The notes below the pieces were generated by a model. It saw only the letters and a list, made by a program, of their open reading frames with translations, was not told the DNA's origin and ran no database searches. From assembly GCA_017881315.1 (NCBI GenBank), contig JADGRB010000018.1, positions 1 through 38,612 of the forward strand: 38,612 nucleotides of DNA. Reading direction: 5' to 3'. Positions 1 to 8,460 of this stretch are shown in pieces. Source of the DNA: Pseudomonadota bacterium (lineage in GTDB: Bacteria; Myxococcota_A; Polyangia; Fen-1088). A program made the position numbers and the translations under genes. Position 1 is the stretch's first letter; every line of letters begins with the position of its first letter.

Positions 1-1218
1 ACGCGGCCGCGCCGCTGGAGGGGGCGGTGTCCGGCCGCGCGGCCGTGGCGCCGGCAGCGGCGTTGTGGGACCAGGGGTCGCCATCGGATCCTCGACGGAG
101 GGAGTCGGAGTCGCGCCTGTCGCGGCCGAGGCCGCCGGCTCGAATCGGGCGGCCGAAGGGTCAACACCCTCCTGCGGTGAGACCGGTGTCATTCCGGGAG
201 AGGTCAGCGGCGCCGGGGTGGCGGGAGCCGCGAACGCTTCCCGCAAAGCCTGCTCCTCCGGGCCGAGGCGGATCACCCGAGACCGCTCCAGCATCAGGAT
301 CCGCGGCCGGCGCGGTGGATTGACCAGGCCCAGCAGCGCCCCCAGATCGCTGGCACCCACCGGCACATTCATCTGTCCCAGGACCTCGCGAATCGCGGTG
401 CCGAACGCGGCCGCATCCGGAAAGCGCTGGGCCGGATCGGCGGCCAGCGCGCGATCGAGGAGGCGTTCGATGGCGACCGGCAGATCCGGCCGGATCTGGC
501 GCGCGGACGGGACCACCCCCGAGGCGACCTGGCTCCAGCCCGCGACCTCGTTGGTGATCTCGCGCAGGCGGCGACCGGTGAGCAACTCGAACAGCACGGC
601 GCCCAGCGAGAAGATATCGGTCCGCCGATCGAGCGGCTCCTGCATCGCCTGCTCCGGCGACATGTACGAGAGATTTCCCTTGAGGCTCCCCACCACCGAA
701 CGATCGTGGCGCCGTTTGGCCAGACCGAAATCCGACAGCTTCACCTCGCCCGCGAACGAGATGAGGACGTTCGACGGGGTCACGTCCCGGTGCACGAGCC
801 CCATCGGCTGGCCGTCGGGGCCCCGCAGCTCGTGCGCGAAGTGCAGGCCCTGCGCGAGCTCGGACGCGATGTGCAGCGACAGCGCCTCCGGGATGATCTC
901 CCCCTCGGCCGTCAGCTGCTCGCTGATGATCCGCAGGTCGTACCCTTCGACGTACTCGAGGACGATGAAATACTGCCCGTCCTCCGAGATCCCCAGATCG
1001 TGAATCTGGACGATGTTGCGATGCGAGAGCGCCGAATGAATGCGCGCTTCGGTGAGCAGCATCTTGACGAAGCGCTCGTCCTCCGCCAGGTCGGGGAGGA
1101 TCCGCTTGATGGCGACGAACTTCTCGAACCCTTCCGCGGCGACCACCCGGCCTTTGAAGACCTCGGCCATGCCACCGATCGCGATCGGCTCGAGGAGCTC
1201 GTACTGGCCGAATTTCAT
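1..1218 (-). CDS. Eukaryote-like Ser/Thr protein kinase, C-terminus cut by window edge
   Basis: Cytoplasmic protein kinase of the bacterial PknB/Stk type; it transfers phosphate from ATP to Ser/Thr of unknown targets. The 406 visible codons start at ATG 1218. The kinase domain spans about residues 6-275: a glycine-rich loop (IAIGGMAEVFKG, residues 12-23), VAIK with catalytic Lys38, HRDVTPSN with catalytic Asp145, DFGL with Asp163, and SPEQA with Glu189 ending the activation segment. After about residue 300 the chain becomes Pro/Ala/Thr-rich, the usual linker to a membrane segment or extra domain that lies outside the window. The loop has Ala where a third Gly is common, but all catalytic residues are present, so it should be active. 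It is divergent from the serine hydrolase at 1291. Substrates cannot be told from the sequence. Confidence 0.95.
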   Translation of the reverse strand, partial: MKFGQYELLEPIAIGGMAEVFKGRVVAAEGFEKFVAIKRILPDLAEDERFVKMLLTEARIHSALSHRNIVQIHDLGISEDGQYFIVLEYVEGYDLRIISEQLTAEGEIIPEALSLHIASELAQGLHFAHELRGPDGQPMGLVHRDVTPSNVLISFAGEVKLSDFGLAKRRHDRSVVGSLKGNLSYMSPEQAMQEPLDRRTDIFSLGAVLFELLTGRRLREITNEVAGWSQVASGVVPSARQIRPDLPVAIERLLDRALAADPAQRFPDAAAFGTAIREVLGQMNVPVGASDLGALLGLVNPPRRPRILMLERSRVIRLGPEEQALREAFAAPATPAPLTSPGMTPVSPQEGVDPSAARFEPAASAATGATPTPSVEDPMATPGPTTPLPAPRPRGRTPPPPAARPR

Positions 1219-1284
1219 GCGGGAAGTTCCCCAGGCTAAACCGGAACCCGGGGCCCGGTCCATCAGAACCCTTGGCGGGTAACG

Positions 1285-1290
1285 TATATA
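1285..1290. promoter_or_regulatory. Symmetric TATATA, candidate shared -10 element
   Basis: TATATA sits in the 72-base gap between the divergent kinase and serine hydrolase. It reads the same on both strands, so it could serve either direction. On the plus strand it abuts the first GTG (1291), so if it is a true -10 the hydrolase might instead start at the in-frame GTG 1303. No good -35 match is visible. Confidence 0.25.
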
Positions 1291-2421
1291 GTGCCGCACA
1301 CGGTGAAACTGAGGTTCGACCCCGTGCGACGGATGTGCGCGGCCGCGGTGGAAGACGGCACCGTGCCGGGGCTCGTGGCGTTGGTGGCGACGGGGGGACA
1401 GACGGTGTTCCACGAGGCCTTCGGGGCCAGGCAGCTGATCCCGCGCAAGCTGCCCGCCCTGGCCGACACCGTGTACGACATCGCGTCGCTGACCAAGGCG
1501 GTCGTGACCAGCGTGCTCGCCATGGGCGAGGTGGGCGCCGGCCGACTGGCGCTCGACGCGACGGTGGCGAGCTTGCTCCCGGAGTTTGCCGGTCCGGGCA
1601 AGGACCGCGTGACGGTGCGGCAGCTCCTGTGTCACACGTCGGGGCTCCCCGCCTACCGGCCGTTCTGGCGTCGCGCGGCCGAGGCGCCGGCAGAGCGCTG
1701 GGCGATCACGCAGCTCGCCGCGCGCGAGCCGCTGGAGTACCCGCCCGGAACGCGCGCGGTCTATTCGGATCTGGGCTTCATCCTGCTCGGCTGGTTGCTG
1801 GAACGGACCACCGGCGCGCGCCTCGACGTGCTGACCCACGACCGGATCGCGGGGCCGCTCGCGCTGGCGGCCACCACCTTCGTGAACCTGGCCGATCCCG
1901 CCGCGCCCGCGCGCCTGCTGGGCGACCGCTCGGTCGCCGCGACCCAGCTTTGCACCGAGCGGCATCGGCTGGTGCTGGGCGAGGTGGACGATCTGAATGC
2001 GGCCGCCATGGGCGGGATCGCCGGGCACGCGGGCCTGTTCAGCACCGCCGCCGATCTCGGTCGGATCGCGGGCGCGCTCACCGCCGCCTGGCGTGGCGAG
2101 GCGGGGACCGCGGCGATCGTCGAACGCGACGTGGTTCGGACGTTCTGGGCGCCGTCGGGCGTTCCCGGATCGACCTGGCGCCTCGGCTGGGATGGTCCGG
2201 CGGCGACCGACTCGCAGGCCGGCGGGCGACTATCGCGCGCGGCGGTTGGCCACCTCGGGTTCACGGGTTGCTCGCTCTGGATCGATCCCGCGCGCGAGAT
2301 CTGGATCGTTCTGCTCTCCAACCGCGTCCACCCGGCTCCCCCGACCGACGATCGCTTCCGCCAGTTCCGTCCGGCACTGCAGGACGCGGTCGTCGAGGCG
2401 CTCGGCTATGATTGCTCCTGA
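1291..2421 (+). CDS. Serine beta-lactamase-family hydrolase (esterase/PBP-like, PF00144 type)
   Basis: A 376-residue enzyme of the class C beta-lactamase/esterase/D,D-peptidase superfamily. It shows the nucleophile motif SLTK (Ser66, Lys69), the second-loop motif YSD at 158-160 (Y-x-N/D class) and HLGFTG at 321-326 in place of the KTG strand, which is usual for the esterase-like branch; GHAGLFSTA (245-253) is another family signature. There is no clear signal peptide, so a cytoplasmic esterase or amidase role is as likely as a cell-wall one. The start is GTG 1291; GTG 1303 is an in-frame alternative. Its last 14 bases overlap the next gene if that begins at ATG 2408, which suggests cotranscription. 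The substrate is unknown. Confidence 0.85.
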   Translation: MPHTVKLRFDPVRRMCAAAVEDGTVPGLVALVATGGQTVFHEAFGARQLIPRKLPALADTVYDIASLTKAVVTSVLAMGEVGAGRLALDATVASLLPEFAGPGKDRVTVRQLLCHTSGLPAYRPFWRRAAEAPAERWAITQLAAREPLEYPPGTRAVYSDLGFILLGWLLERTTGARLDVLTHDRIAGPLALAATTFVNLADPAAPARLLGDRSVAATQLCTERHRLVLGEVDDLNAAAMGGIAGHAGLFSTAADLGRIAGALTAAWRGEAGTAAIVERDVVRTFWAPSGVPGSTWRLGWDGPAATDSQAGGRLSRAAVGHLGFTGCSLWIDPAREIWIVLLSNRVHPAPPTDDRFRQFRPALQDAVVEALGYDCS

Positions 2422-2740
2422 CGTGAGCCTGCGAGCCCCCATCGCCGTCCCGATCGAGCTTCGCGCCGACGCGCGCCGGATCTTCCGCCTCGCCTGGAAC
2501 GTGGGCGAAGATGGCCTGCGGCTCTGCGGCGAGCTGCCGTTCGAGCCCGGGCGACCGATCGAGGCCCGCTTCCGGCTGCCCGACGGCGAGGCGCTGACGC
2601 TCCGGGCCCGGGTCGAGAGTGACGGCGGCGACGAGGCCGATCGCGATCATCCCCGCGAGCTGGCTTTCTTGGATCCGCCGGCGGAAGCGCGCATCGCCCT
2701 GCGGCGCTACGTCCAGCAGCGGCTGGAGCTGCCGGCGTGA
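2408..2740 (+). CDS. Small PilZ-like domain protein
   Basis: A 110-residue protein consisting of little more than one beta-rich domain. An [14 protein letters not shown] stretch (about residues 19-32) is followed by alternating strands and a hydrophobic/acidic pattern resembling PilZ domains of the kind abundant in myxobacteria, where Arg residues followed by a D/N-x-S-x-x-G type motif bind cyclic di-GMP. The second motif is only approximate here (NVGEDG), so nucleotide binding is uncertain. ATG 2408 overlaps the upstream hydrolase; GTG 2423, just after that gene's stop, is an equally good start. The stop overlaps the GTG of the carboxylase gene (GTGA), so the three genes form a coupled unit. 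Confidence 0.6.
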   Translation: MIAPDVSLRAPIAVPIELRADARRIFRLAWNVGEDGLRLCGELPFEPGRPIEARFRLPDGEALTLRARVESDGGDEADRDHPRELAFLDPPAEARIALRRYVQQRLELPA

Positions 2741-4284
2741 GCAACGCCGATCGGCTGGAGCGCCTCGCGGCGCTGGAACGACAGGCCGCCGAGGCGGGCG
2801 GGGCCGCGCGGGCCAAGCGCCAGCACGACGCCGGCAAGCTCACCGCGCGCGAACGGGTGGCGCTCTGCTGCGACCCGGGCAGCTTCGTCGAGATCGACAA
2901 GTTCGTCACCCACCGCGCCACCGACTTCGGCCTCGGCGACAACAAGATCCTCGGCGACGGCGTGGTCACCGGCTACGGCACGGTTCATGGCCGAACGATC
3001 TTCATCTTCGCGCAGGACTTCACGGTCTTCGGCGGCTCGCTGGCCGAAGCGCACGCCCGCAAGATCTGCAAGGTGATGGACCTCGCGATGAAGGCCGGCG
3101 CGCCCATCGTGGGGCTCAACGATTCGGGCGGCGCGCGCATCCAAGAGGGGGTGGTCTCGCTGGCGGGGTACGCCGAGATTTTTCTGCGCAACACCCTCGC
3201 GTCGGGCGTGGTGCCGCAGATCTCGGCGGTGCTGGGCCCCTGCGCCGGGGGGGCGGTCTACTCGCCGGCCATCACCGATTTCGTGTTCATGGTCGAGTCG
3301 TCGAGCTACATGTTCATCACCGGGCCCGACGTGATCCGGACGGTCACCCACGAAGAGGTCACCAAGGAGGAGCTGGGGGGCGCGGCGGCGCACGTCCGCT
3401 CGGGCGTGGCCCACCGCGCCTTCGCCGACGAGCCTTCCTGCATGGAGGGGCTGCGCACGTTGCTTTCGTTCCTGCCCCAGAACAACCGCGAGGATCCGCC
3501 GCGCCTGCCCACCCAGGATCGCGCCGACCGCGCCGATGCGGCGCTCGACGACATGGTTCCCGACGAGCCTTCCAAGCCCTACGACATGCGGGCACTGGTG
3601 GGCCGGGTGGTCGACGACGGGCACCTGTTCGAGATCCAGCCGGACCACGCGCGCAACATCATCGTGGCCTTCGCTCGCCTCGACGGCCGCCCGGTCGGCA
3701 TCGTCGCCAATCAACCGGCCCACCTGGCCGGCTGTCTCGACATCGACGCCTCGGTCAAGGCGGCGCGCTTCGTCCGCTTCTGCGACTGCTTCAACCTGCC
3801 GCTCATCACCTTCGTCGACGTCCCCGGATTTCTCCCCGGCACCGCGCAGGAGTGGGGCGGCATCATCCGCCACGGCGCCAAGTTGCTCTACGCGTTCGCC
3901 GAGGCGACCGTGCCCAAGCTGACGGTCATCACCCGCAAGGCCTACGGCGGCGCCTACGACGTCATGTCGTCCAAGCACATCCGCGGCGACTTGTCGTTCG
4001 CCTTTCCGTCGGCGGAGATCGCCGTGATGGGACCGGAGGGGGCGGTCAACATCGTGTTTCGCGAGGAGCTGGCCAAGGCGGCCGATCCCGAGGCCGCGCG
4101 GGCGCGCTACGTCGCCGAATACCGCGAGAAGCTGGCCAATCCCTATGCGGCGGCCTCGCTGGGATACGTCGACGAGGTGATCCGTCCCCGCGACACCCGC
4201 GCGCGGCTCTGCCGCGCGCTCGCGGTTCTCGGCAACAAGCGCGACAGCAACCCGCCCAAGAAGCACGGAAATATACCGTTATGA
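2737..4284 (+). CDS. pccB: Propionyl-CoA carboxylase beta chain (acyl-CoA carboxyltransferase)
   Basis: A 515-residue biotin-dependent carboxyltransferase subunit. It moves the carboxyl group from carboxybiotin to propionyl-CoA (or acetyl-CoA), giving methylmalonyl-CoA. Both crotonase-like halves are complete: the first oxyanion-hole region reads [11 protein letters not shown] (near residues 128-138) with [11 protein letters not shown] following, and the second reads [12 protein letters not shown] with Asp408 at the position that favours propionyl/acetyl substrates in characterised PccB proteins. The tail [16 protein letters not shown] is the typical PccB end. GTG 2737 overlaps the upstream stop. 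No biotin carboxylase or BCCP subunit lies in the window, so the holoenzyme must be completed from elsewhere. bioF and bioD at 32177-34122 supply biotin steps. Confidence 0.95.
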   Translation: MSNADRLERLAALERQAAEAGGAARAKRQHDAGKLTARERVALCCDPGSFVEIDKFVTHRATDFGLGDNKILGDGVVTGYGTVHGRTIFIFAQDFTVFGGSLAEAHARKICKVMDLAMKAGAPIVGLNDSGGARIQEGVVSLAGYAEIFLRNTLASGVVPQISAVLGPCAGGAVYSPAITDFVFMVESSSYMFITGPDVIRTVTHEEVTKEELGGAAAHVRSGVAHRAFADEPSCMEGLRTLLSFLPQNNREDPPRLPTQDRADRADAALDDMVPDEPSKPYDMRALVGRVVDDGHLFEIQPDHARNIIVAFARLDGRPVGIVANQPAHLAGCLDIDASVKAARFVRFCDCFNLPLITFVDVPGFLPGTAQEWGGIIRHGAKLLYAFAEATVPKLTVITRKAYGGAYDVMSSKHIRGDLSFAFPSAEIAVMGPEGAVNIVFREELAKAADPEAARARYVAEYREKLANPYAAASLGYVDEVIRPRDTRARLCRALAVLGNKRDSNPPKKHGNIPL

Positions 4285-4300
4285 TGGGAAGGGCATGAAC

Positions 4301-6163
4301 ATGGGAACCCTGAGAGGGTTCCCAAACCCTCCCGCGAAGAGCTCGCGCCGGCAAAGCCGTCGCGCGCTCACGCGATCGAGGTTCTTCCTCCTGCTGAGCG
4401 GGGTCGCGATTGGTTGCGCGACGGCGCCGGTGCCGATCACGAAGATCGTGAATGGGCGGGTGGTGCAGACGCGCGCGGTGAGCCCCGAGGCCTACGAGCA
4501 CGTGGCGCGCGCGCACCTCTACGAAGATGAGGAGCGCTGGCAGGAGGCCGCCGACGAGCTGCAGCGCGCGCTGCCGTTCGATCCCGACGCGGCCGAGGTT
4601 CGTGCGGAGCTGGCGGAGCTCTTCATCCGACTGGGACGGACCGAGGATGCGGCCGATCAGATCGCGCGCTCGCTCGCCACCGCGCCGACCGTGCCGGGCT
4701 ATCTGGCCCAGGCCCACTTCGCGCAGGCGCACCCGGGGGTACCGGGCGCCGGTCCCATCCCGGCGCTGGAGCAGGCGGCGCGCCTGGCCCTGGCCGACGA
4801 GGACGTCGAGGCGATCGAGACGACGCACCTCGAGCTGACGGAGGCCGAGGTGGGCGGACTGGATCTGTCGGCCGCGATCGAGACGGTCCGGCGCCTGGTG
4901 CGGTCCGCTCCCGACACGCAACGTGGGCGGGTGCAGCTGGCCGCGCTCTCCTGGCCGCTCGGCGGCCTCGACGAAGCGATCGCGGCCGTGACCTCCGCGG
5001 TCGCCGACGAACCCGCCGACGTCGAGGCCCGCATCTTGCTGGGTGAGCTGCAGATCGCCACCAATCAACCCGCGGCCGCCAAAGCCAGCTTCAAGGACGC
5101 GATCGACCGAGCCGATGCGCCGCTGGAGATCGCCGACGCGTTCGCCGGCTGGCTGGTCTTGAGCGGCGATCTGACGGCGGCGCAAGAGCTGGCCGACGGG
5201 CTCACGGCCGATCTCCCCGATGCCGAAGCGGTGGAGCTGGCCGCGACCCTGGAGCGCACGGTCAAGCGCCCGGCCCGCGCCCTGGCGCTCGCCGAGCGCG
5301 CGCGCAAGCTGGGCGCCAGCGCCGGCCGCGTCGCCCTCATGATCGGCGCGGCGCTGGCCAGCCAGGAGGATTGGAGCGGCGCAACCAAGGCCTACCTCGG
5401 TGTCGCCAAGACCGAAGCGGAGTTCTTCGAGTCGCGGCTGCGCGCCGCCGAGGTCGAGCGTGAGCACGGCAAGCTGGATCAGGCGGGCCGACGGCTCGCC
5501 GAAGCCGCCAGCGCGCAGATCGACGGGGCGCGCTCGGTCGATCTGGCGATCGCGCGCAGCCAGATCGACGAGAAGCGCGGGGACGCGGCGCTGGCCGCGC
5601 GTCACCTCGACGAGGCCCTGGCCGGAAAACCCGACGAGGCCATGGCCGGAAGACCCGACGACAAGCCGCTCGACCAGCGTCTCGTGGATCGCTTGATCCT
5701 GGCCCACGCCGCCGTCGATGAGCGCCGCGGCGACTGGCAGCGCGCGGTCGCGCAGGTCGACGCGTTGCTCGCCCGCGAGCCACGCAACGTCGAGGCGCTG
5801 AACTTTGCCGGCTTCATCGCCGCCGATCGCGGTCAGGATCTGCCGCGCGCCATCAAGCGCTTGCAGGCCGCGGTGGCGCTTTCGCCGGGGGCGGGCGGGG
5901 TCGTCGATAGCCTGGGCTGGGCATATTTTCGCTCCGGCGACCTCGCGCGGGCCGATACCTTCCTCGAAGAGGCCGGTCGGCTCGAGCCGGCCGACCCGGA
6001 AATCCTGAGCCACCTCGGCGATCTGTACGCGAAGCGCCAGGAGCGGGACCGCGCGCTCGCGACCTACCGGCTGGCGCTCACGCTGTCGCCCAGCGACCGG
6101 ATTGCCCGCGAGCTCGGCGAGCGGATCCACACGCTCGACGCCAAGAGCGCCGCCGGGCGATGA
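4301..6163 (+). CDS. TPR-repeat lipoprotein, probable envelope protein
   Basis: A protein of about 620 residues, mostly tetratricopeptide repeats. ATG 4301 is preferred because a GGGAAGGG ribosome site at 4286-4293 lies seven bases upstream; ATG 4295 is the alternative. A basic N-terminus is followed by a hydrophobic run ending in AIGC, a plausible lipobox with Cys at 4415-4417 (residue 39), though the n-region is long. Helical TPR pairs are clear at about residues 55-150 and again at 490-610, where the signatures end in DPE/DPD turns; the middle is also helical and Ala/Leu-rich. TPR proteins scaffold protein assemblies; no partner is identifiable. It starts 16 bases after pccB ends and overlaps the following lipoprotein gene by four bases (ATGA), so the two lipoproteins are probably cotranslated. 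Confidence 0.75.
   Translation: MGTLRGFPNPPAKSSRRQSRRALTRSRFFLLLSGVAIGCATAPVPITKIVNGRVVQTRAVSPEAYEHVARAHLYEDEERWQEAADELQRALPFDPDAAEVRAELAELFIRLGRTEDAADQIARSLATAPTVPGYLAQAHFAQAHPGVPGAGPIPALEQAARLALADEDVEAIETTHLELTEAEVGGLDLSAAIETVRRLVRSAPDTQRGRVQLAALSWPLGGLDEAIAAVTSAVADEPADVEARILLGELQIATNQPAAAKASFKDAIDRADAPLEIADAFAGWLVLSGDLTAAQELADGLTADLPDAEAVELAATLERTVKRPARALALAERARKLGASAGRVALMIGAALASQEDWSGATKAYLGVAKTEAEFFESRLRAAEVEREHGKLDQAGRRLAEAASAQIDGARSVDLAIARSQIDEKRGDAALAARHLDEALAGKPDEAMAGRPDDKPLDQRLVDRLILAHAAVDERRGDWQRAVAQVDALLAREPRNVEALNFAGFIAADRGQDLPRAIKRLQAAVALSPGAGGVVDSLGWAYFRSGDLARADTFLEEAGRLEPADPEILSHLGDLYAKRQERDRALATYRLALTLSPSDRIARELGERIHTLDAKSAAGR
4303..4323. repeat. Perfect 9-bp inverted repeat at the start of the TPR lipoprotein gene
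   Basis: GGGAACCCT and AGGGTTCCC flank a three-base loop (GAG). The arms lie immediately after two possible start codons (ATG 4295 and ATG 4301). In RNA this would be a strong hairpin over the first codons. No U-run follows, so it is not an intrinsic terminator. It could damp translation, act as a DNA operator, or be chance. Confidence 0.6.
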
Positions 6164-7023
6164 GAGCGGGTCTCCTGGTCGGCGCCCGCATCGGCGTCGG
6201 CATCGGCGTCGGCATCGGCATCGGATTGACAGCGTTCGGGGGAGCCTGTGTGCACGCGCCGCCCGTGGTGCGTCCGTATCCGGCGCCGACCGCCGACGCG
6301 CTGGTGGCCGCGCTCGCGGCCCGCCAGCACGCGCTTTCCGGGATGAACGCGCGCGCTCGGGCGACGAGCTGGCTGGGCGGGGAGCGCGTGCGCGCGACGG
6401 TCAACATGCTGGTCGAGCGCGATGGCCGGCTGCGCTTCGAGGCCGAGGTGAGCCTGCAGGGGACGGTGGCCACGCTGGTCACCGACGGACCTTCGTTCGC
6501 GTTCCTCGACCTCCGTCGCAACGAGCTGTCGCGCGGGCCCGCCTGTCCAGCCAATGTCGCCTCTCTGGTCCGGATTCCGCTCGCGCCCGCCGACGTGGCC
6601 GCCGTGTTGCTGGGCGACGCACGGCTGCCCGAGTCCTCCCCGGGCGCGGCGCCGACGGTGTCCTGGGATCCCCAGCGCGGCGCCGACGTGCTCGCGGTGC
6701 GCGACCGGGAGGGCGGCACCCTGCAGCTCTACTTTCGCGGGGCGGGTGGGCAGGCCGCCGGCGCTGACCTGATCGCGCTGGTCCGGAGCGGCGCCGATGG
6801 CACGCGCCTCTGGCAGACATCGTACGAGAGCTTCGAGACCACCGGCGGGCGCCGCCTCCCCGGCACCATCCGCTTCGCCGAGCGCAACGGCAGCTTCGAT
6901 GATGGCGTCGAGATCCGGTTCAAAGATCGAACCCTCGACGAGCCGCCGCCGGCCGCGGCTTTTACCCTGGCGCCTCCCCCCGGCGTGGTCGTCAAGGACA
7001 TCGGCTGCGGCCAAGGTCCCTGA
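6160..7023 (+). CDS. Putative outer-membrane lipoprotein, LolA/LolB-like or DUF4292-like
   Basis: A 287-residue protein with an odd signal peptide made of repeating Ile-Gly/Val-Gly units and a candidate lipobox (GGAC, Cys30). The mature part has a pattern of amphipathic beta strands (for example about residues 60-120 and 230-275) reminiscent of the LolA/LolB half-barrel fold; this resemblance is judged by eye and is not firm. ATG 6160 overlaps the stop of the TPR lipoprotein gene, which suggests that the pair acts together at the outer membrane. The role is unknown. Confidence 0.6.
   Translation: MRAGLLVGARIGVGIGVGIGIGLTAFGGACVHAPPVVRPYPAPTADALVAALAARQHALSGMNARARATSWLGGERVRATVNMLVERDGRLRFEAEVSLQGTVATLVTDGPSFAFLDLRRNELSRGPACPANVASLVRIPLAPADVAAVLLGDARLPESSPGAAPTVSWDPQRGADVLAVRDREGGTLQLYFRGAGGQAAGADLIALVRSGADGTRLWQTSYESFETTGGRRLPGTIRFAERNGSFDDGVEIRFKDRTLDEPPPAAAFTLAPPPGVVVKDIGCGQGP
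6190..6225 (+). repeat. Six tandem hexamers RTCGGM in a signal-peptide coding region
   Basis: The units read ATCGGC, GTCGGC, ATCGGC, GTCGGC, ATCGGC, ATCGGA. They encode alternating Ile-Gly and Val-Gly in the hydrophobic core of the lipoprotein signal peptide at 6160. A gain or loss of one unit would keep the frame and change the h-region by two residues. Confidence 0.85.
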
Positions 7024-7118
7024 CTTTCACGCGCCGGGCCCGCTCGCCGTGATTGACTCCCGCGGCGGGCGCTGGGAAACTTCCGCGCTTCCGCTGGCCC
7101 CCTTCTCTTTTTTCCGGT

Positions 7119-7124
7119 AAGGAG
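7119..7124 (+). promoter_or_regulatory. Ribosome binding site of metK
   Basis: AAGGAG lies six bases before ATG 7131. It decides the start over upstream in-frame codons such as GTG 7053, whose added residues are not MetK-like. The 107-base leader 7024-7130 shows no convincing SAM riboswitch helix set. Confidence 0.85.
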
Positions 7125-7130
7125 TCCTCG

Positions 7131-8411
7131 ATGTCCGAGTATCTGTTCACGTCCGAGAGCGTCACCGAAGGTCACCCCGACAAACTTTGCGATCAGGTGT
7201 CGGACGGGATCCTCGACGCGCTCATCAAGGGGGACAAGGGTTCGCGGGTCGCCTGCGAAACGCTGACCAAGACGGGCTTCGTGATGGTGGCCGGGGAGGT
7301 GACCTCCGCCGCCCAGATCGACATCCCGAAGATCGTGCGCGGGGTGGTCAAGGAGATCGGCTACAGCCACTCCGACATGGGCTTCGACTGGAAGACCTGC
7401 GGCGTGATGGTGGCGCTCGAGCAACAGTCGCCCGACATCGCCCAAGGCGTCGACGGCAAGGGTGTGTACACGCGCGACGAGCAGGGTGCCGGCGATCAGG
7501 GAATGATGTTCGGGTACGCCTGCGACGAGACGCCCGAGCTGATGCCGCTGCCGATCATGACGGCGCACAAGCTGGCCAAGCGGTTGGCCGAGGTGCGCAA
7601 AAAGGAAAAAGGCGCGATCGACTTCTTACGCCCCGACGGCAAGAGCCAGGTGTCGGTCCGCTACGGTTCCGACGACCGACCGCTCGGGATCGACGCGGTC
7701 GTCATCTCCACGCAGCACAGCGAAGAGGTGAAATACCGCACGCTCAAGGAAGCGGTGATGGAGGAGGTGGTGCGGCCGGTGCTTCCCGACGGGCTGGTTT
7801 CGCTGAAGACCAAGTTCTTCATCAACCCGACCGGGCGCTTCGTGGTCGGCGGACCGATGGGCGACTCGGGGCTCACCGGGCGCAAGATCATCGTCGACAC
7901 CTACGGCGGCATGGGGCGACACGGAGGCGGTGCCTTCTCGGGCAAGGACCCGTCGAAGGTCGACCGCTCCGCCTGCTACTACGCGCGCTACATCGCCAAG
8001 AACGTGGTGGCGGCTGGCCTGGCACGGCGCTGCGAGGTGCAGGTCGCCTACGCGATCGGCGTCGCCGAGCCGGTCTCGTTGCTCGTGCACACCTTCGGCA
8101 CCGGAAAGATCTCCGAAGATCGTTTGGCCGAGATCGTCCGTGCCAACTTCGACTGCCGCCCGGGCGCGCTCATCCGCGAGCTCAACCTGCTGCGCCCGAT
8201 CTACCAGAAGACGGCCGCCTACGGTCATTTCGGCCGCCAGGACGGCGACTTCTACTGGGAGCGCACCAACAAGGCCGACGCGCTCAAGTCGGCGGCGCGA
8301 AAGTTCTACGCGACCGGCGGCGGGAACGGGGCCGCCGGGGGCAACGGGTTTGGCGGCAAGTCGAGCGCCGGCAAGACGAAGCGCCGCGCCGATCGCGCGC
8401 TCGAAGCCTGA
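7131..8411 (+). CDS. metK: S-adenosylmethionine synthetase
   Basis: Makes S-adenosylmethionine from methionine and ATP in the cytoplasm, the methyl donor for enzymes such as RsmA and RsmG encoded in this same window. The 426-residue chain has all three MetK signatures: [12 protein letters not shown] near residues 14-25 (His15, Asp17), the GAGDQG loop at 119-124, and [17 protein letters not shown], the substrate-binding and dimer segment near residues 264-280. Most MetK proteins are about 380-400 residues; the excess is a C-terminal Gly/Asn/Lys/Arg-rich tail of roughly 30 residues after the last conserved segment (TNKADALK). A strong ribosome site precedes it. It is separated from the lipoprotein genes by 107 bases, so it may have its own promoter. 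Confidence 0.97.
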   Translation: MSEYLFTSESVTEGHPDKLCDQVSDGILDALIKGDKGSRVACETLTKTGFVMVAGEVTSAAQIDIPKIVRGVVKEIGYSHSDMGFDWKTCGVMVALEQQSPDIAQGVDGKGVYTRDEQGAGDQGMMFGYACDETPELMPLPIMTAHKLAKRLAEVRKKEKGAIDFLRPDGKSQVSVRYGSDDRPLGIDAVVISTQHSEEVKYRTLKEAVMEEVVRPVLPDGLVSLKTKFFINPTGRFVVGGPMGDSGLTGRKIIVDTYGGMGRHGGGAFSGKDPSKVDRSACYYARYIAKNVVAAGLARRCEVQVAYAIGVAEPVSLLVHTFGTGKISEDRLAEIVRANFDCRPGALIRELNLLRPIYQKTAAYGHFGRQDGDFYWERTNKADALKSAARKFYATGGGNGAAGGNGFGGKSSAGKTKRRADRALEA

Positions 8412-8460
8412 GCTTCAGCGCAGCCGGATATTTGTCGATAGCGGCGTGGTGGTGCGCCCG

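Noticed and set aside
2619-4298. A 559-codon plus-strand frame and a 519-codon minus-strand frame (2707-4266) across pccB
   Set aside because: Both are shadows of the unmistakable carboxyltransferase.
4046-6130. A 694-codon open frame on the minus strand opposite the TPR lipoprotein
   Set aside because: It is a high-GC antisense shadow: its composition (Arg/Gly/Leu/Asp) is typical of a reverse frame, while the plus strand has clear TPR patterns and operon overlaps.
7024-7130. SAM riboswitch upstream of metK
   Set aside because: The leader is only 107 bases, shows no matching conserved core or expression-platform hairpin, and ends in a plain pyrimidine tract and ribosome site.
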